Shown piece by piece: positions 59,648 to 64,000 of a DNA stretch of 64,000 nucleotides. The DNA lies in NCBI GenBank assembly GCA_046349395.1, contig JAXMCK010000007.1, positions 434,001 to 498,000 on the forward strand. The letters run 5' to 3'. The position numbers and the translations under genes were made by a program. A model generated the notes under the pieces. It was given only the letters and a program-made list of their open reading frames with translations. It had not been told where the DNA came from and searched no databases. The number at the start of each line of letters is the position of its first letter. Within the stretch, counting starts at the first letter, position 1. The DNA is from JAXMCK01 sp046349395. Lineage in GTDB: Bacteria > Pseudomonadota > Alphaproteobacteria > Geminicoccales > Geminicoccaceae.

Positions 59648-60037
59648 ATGCAACGAAACCTGATCGCCGCGGTGGCGATGGCGGCTTTCTTTGTGGCCGG
59701 TGCTGCACAGGCGCAGACGAGGCCTCTGCCGGAGACGATCGCCATCGAGACCACGAAGGACCTGGCCGACACCTGCCAGGTCGCCGAGGGTGCTCCCGGG
59801 GCGAGCGAGGCCCTGAACTTCTGCTACGGCTACATCATCGGCGCCGGGCAGACCTATTCGGAGATGGTCGCCGCGAAGGTGATCAAGCCCATCGCCTGTG
59901 CCAATCCGACGCCGAACATCGAGACCATCCGCGAGAACTTCCTATCCTGGGCGGCGGCCAATCCGCAGCACGGCGGCGAGAAGGCGCTGGATGGCCTCTG
60001 GCGGTCGGCGGCGGCCAAGTGGCCCTGCCCGAAGTAA
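59648..60037 (+). CDS. Small secreted protein, Rap1a/Tai-like
   Basis: 129 residues with a GGGGGAC-type start context. Signal peptide about 1-22. The mature part contains DLADTCQVAE, FCYGYIIGAGQTY, VIKPIACANP, IRENFLSWAAANP and a terminal W-P-C-P, with four cysteines placed as in Rap1a/Tai immunity-protein-like domains (C, C-Y-G-Y, C, C). In alphaproteobacteria this domain occurs widely outside type VI secretion loci, and no T6SS gene is nearby, so an immunity role is not supported. Periplasmic. Confidence 0.78.
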   Translation: MQRNLIAAVAMAAFFVAGAAQAQTRPLPETIAIETTKDLADTCQVAEGAPGASEALNFCYGYIIGAGQTYSEMVAAKVIKPIACANPTPNIETIRENFLSWAAANPQHGGEKALDGLWRSAAAKWPCPK

Positions 60038-60071
60038 GCGACCGGACCACGCTTTGGGGGAAGATAGGGGA

Positions 60072-60302
60072 ATGACCCGCAACAGACTGGGATTGATGGC
60101 TCTGGCCCTGCTCGTCGCCGGCGCCGTCGCCGCCTGCAACGTCAACAGCCAGACCGGCTCGCGCACCGCTACCGGCGCCGGTGTGGGTGCCGCGGCGGGT
60201 GCCGCCGTCGGCCTCCTGAACGGCAACTTCATCGGCAGCACCCTGACCGGTGCTGCGGCCGGTGCCGCCGGTGGCTTCGTCTACGACCAGATCCAGAAGT
60301 AG
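60072..60302 (+). CDS. Small glycine-zipper lipoprotein
   Basis: 76 residues. The N-terminus ends in a lipobox-like V-A-A-C at about residue 22. It is followed by repeated G-A-x-V-G-A-A-A-G-A-A-V-G and G-A-A-A-G-A-A-G-G glycine-zipper segments like those in YMGG/SlyB/Rick-17kDa proteins. The final D-Q-I-Q-K resembles OmpA-like 17-kDa antigen ends. Likely an outer-membrane lipoprotein. It follows the Rap1a-like gene by 34 nt and is convergent with the next gene. Confidence 0.85.
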   Translation: MTRNRLGLMALALLVAGAVAACNVNSQTGSRTATGAGVGAAAGAAVGLLNGNFIGSTLTGAAAGAAGGFVYDQIQK

Positions 60303-60323
60303 CGCGGACCGGCCCCTGCGCTC

Positions 60324-61151
60324 TCAGAACCGACGAAGAACCATGTCGGCCATGAGACGCAGGGGTGTCGACGCCGGCCGGCCGATCTGGGCGGCCACGA
60401 ACGGATCGCAGCCGGCACGACGGATCATGGCGGCGTAGAGGGCCGCGAGGTGGCCCGGCAGGAGGGCCGGCAATGCCGTTCGCGGTGGTGTCACGGCGAC
60501 CCGCCTTGCCTCTTCAAGTTTGCTGTCTGCACGGTCAAGCATGGCTCGAACGGCCCGGCCGAGGCCTTCGCTCATCCGCACCGCCAAGATTTCGGACGTC
60601 GACACGCCCTCACGGCCGATCGTGTCCTTCGGCAGCCTGACGCGCTGCCGCTGCGCCTCGTAGGCGACCGCGCGCACGATCCCGACGAGGCCGAACGCCG
60701 TGCCCGCCTCCTGCGCGGCATGGACCAGATGCGGCTCGCGATGACCGAGGATCGCCAGCGTCGCCGTTTGCACGGTGCCGGCAGTATCGGCCACATAGCG
60801 GTCGAGCACCCCGAGGTCGGTCGGCTGCAGGCCGTCGAGGTCCTGGGTGCGGGCTTCGAAGAGCGGGTCCAGATCATCGACTTTGAGACGAGCGTCGGCC
60901 AGGGCGGGCGCCAGCGCCTGCAGTGCCGGATGCGAAAAGGTCCCTCGTGCAGCCGTCTCGGCGATCGCGTCGTGCCACCAACGGAAACGGATCTGGGCCG
61001 CCAGAGGTTCGCTCGCCAGGTCGGGAACGCGCGCCAGCTCCTGGTTCAGCAGCAGGAGACCGAACACCTCGTCGCGCCGTGCGGGCGGCATGAACAGGGC
61101 GCACAAGGACCGATCGGGATCCTGCCGGCGGGCGTCCTGCGCCAGGGCCAT
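60324..61151 (-). CDS. Squalene/phytoene synthase-family protein, NDUFAF6-like
   Basis: 275 residues from the ATG at 61151; longer starts to 61253 lie across the sodB promoter and are unlikely. The family helix pattern is present: DPDRSLCALFMPPARRDEVFGLLLLNQELARV, RFRWWHDAIAETA, VLDRYVADTAGTVQTATLAILG, and AVAYEAQRQRVRLPKDTI. The aspartate-rich D-D-x-x-D motifs of true prenyl synthases are replaced (N-Q-E-L-A-R-V-P-D and W-W-H-D-A), as in NDUFAF6, a complex I assembly factor of mitochondria. It may have the same role here; it sits close to Mth938 (NDUFAF3-like) and secF. Confidence 0.85.
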   Translation of the reverse strand: MALAQDARRQDPDRSLCALFMPPARRDEVFGLLLLNQELARVPDLASEPLAAQIRFRWWHDAIAETAARGTFSHPALQALAPALADARLKVDDLDPLFEARTQDLDGLQPTDLGVLDRYVADTAGTVQTATLAILGHREPHLVHAAQEAGTAFGLVGIVRAVAYEAQRQRVRLPKDTIGREGVSTSEILAVRMSEGLGRAVRAMLDRADSKLEEARRVAVTPPRTALPALLPGHLAALYAAMIRRAGCDPFVAAQIGRPASTPLRLMADMVLRRF

Positions 61152-61256
61152 GCCCGCCGTTCGGGCTTCCTTTGCCGTCGTTCCCGCCCTATCTAGCGAC
61201 CGCAAGCGCTTTCCACCGTTCTGACCATCATCCGCAGCAGCAAGGCGAGGCAACCC

Positions 61257-61862
61257 ATGGCTTTTTCACTGCCAGATCTGCCCTACGACTATGAGGCCCT
61301 CGAGCCCTATATGTCGTCGCGCACCTTGCATCTCCACCACGACAAGCATCATCAGGCCTACGTCACCAACCTGAACAACCTGATCGAGGGCAACGAGTTC
61401 GCCAGCAAGAGCCTCGAGGACATCGTCCGCGGCTCCTACGGCGATCCGGCCAAGGCCGGAATCTTCAACAATGCCGGCCAGCACTGGAACCACAACCTGT
61501 TCTGGCGGACGATGAAGAAGGGCGGCGGCGGCAATCCCGGCGGCGAGCTCGCCAAGCGCATCAACGACGCCTTCGGATCGTTCGAGGCCTTCAAGGAGCA
61601 GTTCAAGACGGCCGCGGTGACCCAGTTCGGCTCGGGCTGGGCCTGGCTGGCGCTCGACGGCGATGTCCTCAAGGTGACAAAGACCCCGAACGGCGAGAAC
61701 CCGCTGGTCCACGGCCAGACGCCGCTCCTCGGCCTCGATGTCTGGGAGCACGCCTATTATCTCGATTACGAGAACCGGCGCCCGGAGTATGTCGCCGGCT
61801 TCCTGAACAGCCTCGTCAACTGGGAAGAGGTCGAGCAGGAGTTGCACAAGGCGCTGGCCTGA
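61257..61862 (+). CDS. sodB: Superoxide dismutase [Fe]
   Basis: 201 residues. Metal ligands are clear: His27 in LHLHHDKHHQAYV, His in GQHWNHNLFW, and the Asp and His of LGLDVWEHAYYLDYENRR. GSGWAWLAL is the usual core segment. The N-N-A-G-Q-H-W-N-H-N-L-F-W region is the common alphaproteobacterial cytosolic Fe-SOD form. It dismutates superoxide to H2O2 and O2. A strong hairpin at 61874 follows. Confidence 0.97.
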   Translation: MAFSLPDLPYDYEALEPYMSSRTLHLHHDKHHQAYVTNLNNLIEGNEFASKSLEDIVRGSYGDPAKAGIFNNAGQHWNHNLFWRTMKKGGGGNPGGELAKRINDAFGSFEAFKEQFKTAAVTQFGSGWAWLALDGDVLKVTKTPNGENPLVHGQTPLLGLDVWEHAYYLDYENRRPEYVAGFLNSLVNWEEVEQELHKALA

Positions 61863-61873
61863 ACCATCCTGCA

Positions 61874-61898
61874 CGGAGCCGGCAGTGCGCCGGCTCCG
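61874..61898 (+). terminator. Terminator-like hairpin between sodB and traT
   Basis: CGGAGCCGGC / GCCGGCTCCG, perfect 10-bp arms around AGTGC, 11 nt after the sodB stop. Followed by ACATTCTGG, so without a clean T tract. It separates sodB from the traT-like gene 19 nt later. Confidence 0.6.
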
Positions 61899-61917
61899 AC
61901 ATTCTGGAGAGGGTTAC

Positions 61918-62685
61918 ATGAAGTCGTTCGGGGGGCTGCCGGCAGCCGCGGTGCTGCTCGTGGGTGCTTTGGCCCTTTCCGGTTGCGCCGCCACGACCAC
62001 CGCCGTCGCGAAGCGCAATCTCGACGTGCAGACGAAGATGACCGACACGGTCTTCCTCGAGCCGGTCGCATCCTCCCAGAAGACGGTCTTCGTCGACATC
62101 AAGAACACCTCCGACAAGCCCGGTCTCGACGTCCGCAGCCAAGTCGAGGGTGCGATCGCCGCCCGGGGCTACAAGATCGTCTCCGATCCCTCGCAGGCCG
62201 AGTTCATCCTCCAGGCCAACGTGCTGCAGGCCGGCCGCTCGGCGGAGACCGCCACCCAGGCCGCGTACAACAGCGGCTTCGGCGGCAGCCTCGTCGGCGG
62301 TGCCGTCGGCGCCGCCGCCGGCTACGGCATCGGCAAGGCGGGCATCGGCGTGAACGACACGGTGGGTGCCGTCGCCGGCGGTCTCGCCGGTGCCGCCATC
62401 GAGAGCCTGAGCGGCGCCTATGTGCAGGATGTCGACTACAGCATCATCACCGACATCCAGATCTCGCAGCGCGCCTCGCCGGGCGTGGTCGTGAGCCAGA
62501 GCGAGACGGCCAACCTGCAGCAGGGCAGCTCGGGCAACGTCAGCCAGTCGTCGAGCACCACCACCGACATGCGCCGCTACCGCACGCGGATCGTGTCCAG
62601 CGCCAATCAGGTGAACCTGGATTGGCCCGACGCCGAGCCGCAGCTCGTCGCCGGCCTCAGCCAGTCGATCGCAGGGCTCTTCTGA
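61918..62685 (+). CDS. traT: TraT-like complement-resistance outer-membrane lipoprotein
   Basis: 255 residues. The lipobox is L-A-L-S-G-C23. Similarity to F-plasmid TraT runs through the length: AVAKRNLDVQTKMTDTVFLEPV, KNTSDKPGLDVRSQVEGAIAARGYKIV, FILQANVLQAG, a glycine-rich membrane hairpin (SLVGGAVGAAAGYGIG), and DVDYSIITDIQISQRA. In plasmids TraT causes surface exclusion; chromosomal forms are envelope lipoproteins. No conjugation genes accompany it. Confidence 0.9.
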   Translation: MKSFGGLPAAAVLLVGALALSGCAATTTAVAKRNLDVQTKMTDTVFLEPVASSQKTVFVDIKNTSDKPGLDVRSQVEGAIAARGYKIVSDPSQAEFILQANVLQAGRSAETATQAAYNSGFGGSLVGGAVGAAAGYGIGKAGIGVNDTVGAVAGGLAGAAIESLSGAYVQDVDYSIITDIQISQRASPGVVVSQSETANLQQGSSGNVSQSSSTTTDMRRYRTRIVSSANQVNLDWPDAEPQLVAGLSQSIAGLF

Positions 62686-62695
62686 GATCCGGTCG

Positions 62696-63073
62696 TCAGG
62701 TCAGCGGCAGCAACGCTGCCGCGACCTTCCTCTCCTCACCCAGCAGCAGGTTGTAAGTCCTACACGCCGCCGCCGTCGTCATCGATTCGACGGCGATCCG
62801 CCTGCCCTGCAAAGCGGTGCGCAGGGTTGGCGGCACGAGCTGGAAAGCGCCGCCGGTACCCAGCAGCAGGATGTCGGGCGGCGTCGCCACCACCTCGGCG
62901 AGGCTCGCCTCGGCAACGTCATCCAGGCCCGCCACCGCCCAGGCCAAGGTGCGCTCGGGGAAGACGAGGACCGCACCCTTGAACGTCACGCCCGAGATCC
63001 GGAAACCGCCGACGTCGTAGCGCTGGATGACCTGCAGGTGCGACGGGAGCGGCAGGGTGACGTCCTTCGCCAC
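62696..63073 (-). CDS. Mth938-domain protein (NDUFAF3-like)
   Basis: 125 residues with a GTG start 1 nt after the secF stop. The Mth938 fold is clear: VIQRYDVGGFRISGVTFKGAVLVFPERTLAWAV, then PDILLLGTGGAFQLVPPTLRTALQGRRIAVESMTTAAACRTYNLLLGEERKVAAALLPL. NDUFAF3, the human homologue, assists complex I assembly. Its placement after secF is conserved in many alphaproteobacteria. Together with the NDUFAF6-like gene 1.5 kb away this hints at a complex I assembly role. Confidence 0.92.
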   Translation of the reverse strand: MAKDVTLPLPSHLQVIQRYDVGGFRISGVTFKGAVLVFPERTLAWAVAGLDDVAEASLAEVVATPPDILLLGTGGAFQLVPPTLRTALQGRRIAVESMTTAAACRTYNLLLGEERKVAAALLPLT

Positions 63074-63074
63074 C

Positions 63075-64000
63075 CTATCCCGCCTTGGCCTTGGCCCCAG
63101 GTGCGCCGACCGGCTTGTTCTCGGTGGAGCGCAGGTTCAGGTACCAGAGCACCGGTGTCGCGATGTAGATCGTCGAGTAGGTGCCGATGACGACACCCCA
63201 GATCATGATGATGGTGAAGTCGCGGATCACCTCGCCGCCGAACAGGAAGAGACCGATGAGCGCCAAGGCGGTCGTCAAGGACGTGGCCAAGGTGCGGGCC
63301 AGCGTCTCGTTGATGCTCCGATCCAGCAGCTGCTCCAGCGGCATCGCCTTGTAGCGTCTCAGGTTCTCGCGCACCCGGTCGTAGATGACGACCGTGTCGT
63401 TGAGGGAGTAACCGACGATCGTGAGAACCGCTGCAACCGAGGTCAGGTCGAACGATATGCCGGTGATCGCGTAGATGCCGATCGTCGCGGACACGTCGTG
63501 GATCAAGGAGGCGATGGCGCCGACGCCGTACTGCCATTCGAAGCGAAACCAGAGATAGATCAGCACGCCGATCATCGAGACGGCGACGGCCCAGACGCTG
63601 TTCATGAGCAGCTCTGAGCTGACCCGTGGACCGACGAATTCGGCCCGCTGGTAGACTAGGCCCTGACCCAGCGTCTGATCGAGGGCCGTCTTGACCTTCT
63701 CCACCGCCTCGCGCTGGGCCTGATCGTCGCCCTCCTGCCGCTCGACGCGGATCATCACGTCACTGTCGCTGCCGGCGTTCTGCAGCGACACATCCCCCAG
63801 ATCCAGACCGCCCAACGTCTGCCGCATCTTGGCAAGATCGGCCGGGCCCGGCGTCTGTACCTCGATCAGGACACCGCCCTGGAAGTCGATGCCGAAGTTG
63901 AGACCCCGGACCGCCACCAGAATGATGGTGGCGACGAGGACGAAGATCGACCAGGCGAACGCGTACCACCGGTACCGGAAGAACGGGATCTTTGTATTGT
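63075..64000 (-). CDS. secF: Protein translocase subunit SecF, N-terminus beyond the window
   Basis: The frame runs in open from the right edge; about 308 codons are present and only roughly ten N-terminal residues appear to be missing (the sequence begins N-T-K-I-P-F-F-R-Y-R-W). The first helix precedes the hallmark GLNFGIDFQGGVLIEV. After the periplasmic P1 domain come VSSELLMNSVWAVAVSMIGVLIYLWFRFEW, VLTIVGYSLNDTVVIYDRVRENLR and ETLARTLATSLTTALALIGLFLFGGEVIRDF, all SecF signatures. SecF works with SecD, presumably encoded just outside, to drive late steps of protein export. Confidence 0.97.
   Translation of the reverse strand, partial: NTKIPFFRYRWYAFAWSIFVLVATIILVAVRGLNFGIDFQGGVLIEVQTPGPADLAKMRQTLGGLDLGDVSLQNAGSDSDVMIRVERQEGDDQAQREAVEKVKTALDQTLGQGLVYQRAEFVGPRVSSELLMNSVWAVAVSMIGVLIYLWFRFEWQYGVGAIASLIHDVSATIGIYAITGISFDLTSVAAVLTIVGYSLNDTVVIYDRVRENLRRYKAMPLEQLLDRSINETLARTLATSLTTALALIGLFLFGGEVIRDFTIIMIWGVVIGTYSTIYIATPVLWYLNLRSTENKPVGAPGAKAKAG

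Noticed and set aside
59648..60037. Rap1a/Tai-like protein as a type VI immunity protein
   Set aside because: No effector, Hcp, VgrG or other T6SS gene lies nearby, and the domain is widespread outside T6SS loci.
60324..61151. Carotenoid or hopanoid biosynthesis gene
   Set aside because: The aspartate-rich catalytic motifs of prenyl synthases are missing and no other terpenoid gene is nearby; NDUFAF6-like is a better fit.
61918..62685. TraT as evidence of an integrated conjugative element
   Set aside because: No relaxase, type IV secretion, integrase or attachment repeats were seen around it; neighbours are housekeeping genes.

Overview
This is a 64 kb stretch of a high-GC chromosome, probably from an alphaproteobacterium of the Rhodospirillales/Geminicoccales kind. 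The evidence is the gene content: minCDE with trmFO, a secF–Mth938 neighbourhood, a squalene/phytoene-synthase-like protein of the NDUFAF6 type, DUF29, a PHB-depolymerase-type esterase with a ribbon-helix-helix regulator, and several ABC uptake operons. The genus cannot be fixed from sequence alone. Genes are tightly packed with many 1-8 nt overlaps. I recognise no tRNA, rRNA, insertion sequence, prophage, CRISPR array or biosynthetic cluster.

Layout. 1-8772 is one co-directional block: the end of an FAD amine/amino-acid oxidase, a MarR regulator, an SDR, a second FAD oxidase and a complete Dpp/Opp-type peptide ABC importer. 8921-11161 is a large RTX protein, followed by an RlpA-like protein and an unknown lipoprotein. 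The lipoprotein is divergent from a complete osmoprotectant importer in E. coli yehZYXW order (13174-16984). Then come a DUF4405 membrane protein, an ABC exporter half-transporter, and an RHH regulator with a palindromic operator next to a PHB-depolymerase-type esterase. The minus strand from 20998 to 26456 holds an arginine/lysine/ornithine decarboxylase, a PlsC-like acyltransferase, a membrane protein and an APC permease. 26881-34243 holds a zinc metalloprotease, a CoA-transferase, a cyclase/TolB/TPR signalling protein, a GntP permease and a CBS protein. 34332-38678 is sixA, divergent from ppk1-ppx. 38800-42321 is a carbohydrate ABC importer with no ATPase gene beside it, followed by a second RTX protein.

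43602-50925 is a run of small genes: DUF4864, YbjQ, DUF29, an NTF2-like protein, an ArsR/SRPBCC pair with two visible operator sites, a likely leaderless unknown gene, an MFS/RidA/GNAT operon, and VOC and cupin proteins. Two tiny membrane-peptide ORFs flank the VOC gene and share a sequence pattern. 51072-54468 is trmFO and minCDE. 54594-64000 holds a phytase-like esterase, an ArgE-type deacetylase, an HtrA-like protein that has lost its whole catalytic triad, CreA, small secreted proteins, the NDUFAF6-like protein, Fe-SOD, TraT, Mth938 and the start of SecF.

How they work together. Most of the window is nutrient uptake (peptide/amine, osmoprotectant, sugar, amino acid, GntP substrate) and envelope proteins around a conserved housekeeping core. 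A carbon-storage theme recurs without forming one operon: PHB-type esterase, ketoacid CoA-transferase, GntP permease, and polyphosphate kinase/phosphatase. The most novel-looking signals are the paired membrane micro-ORFs, the pseudo-HtrA, the leaderless unknown gene at 46572, and several well-formed DNA dyads beside regulators or at operon starts.
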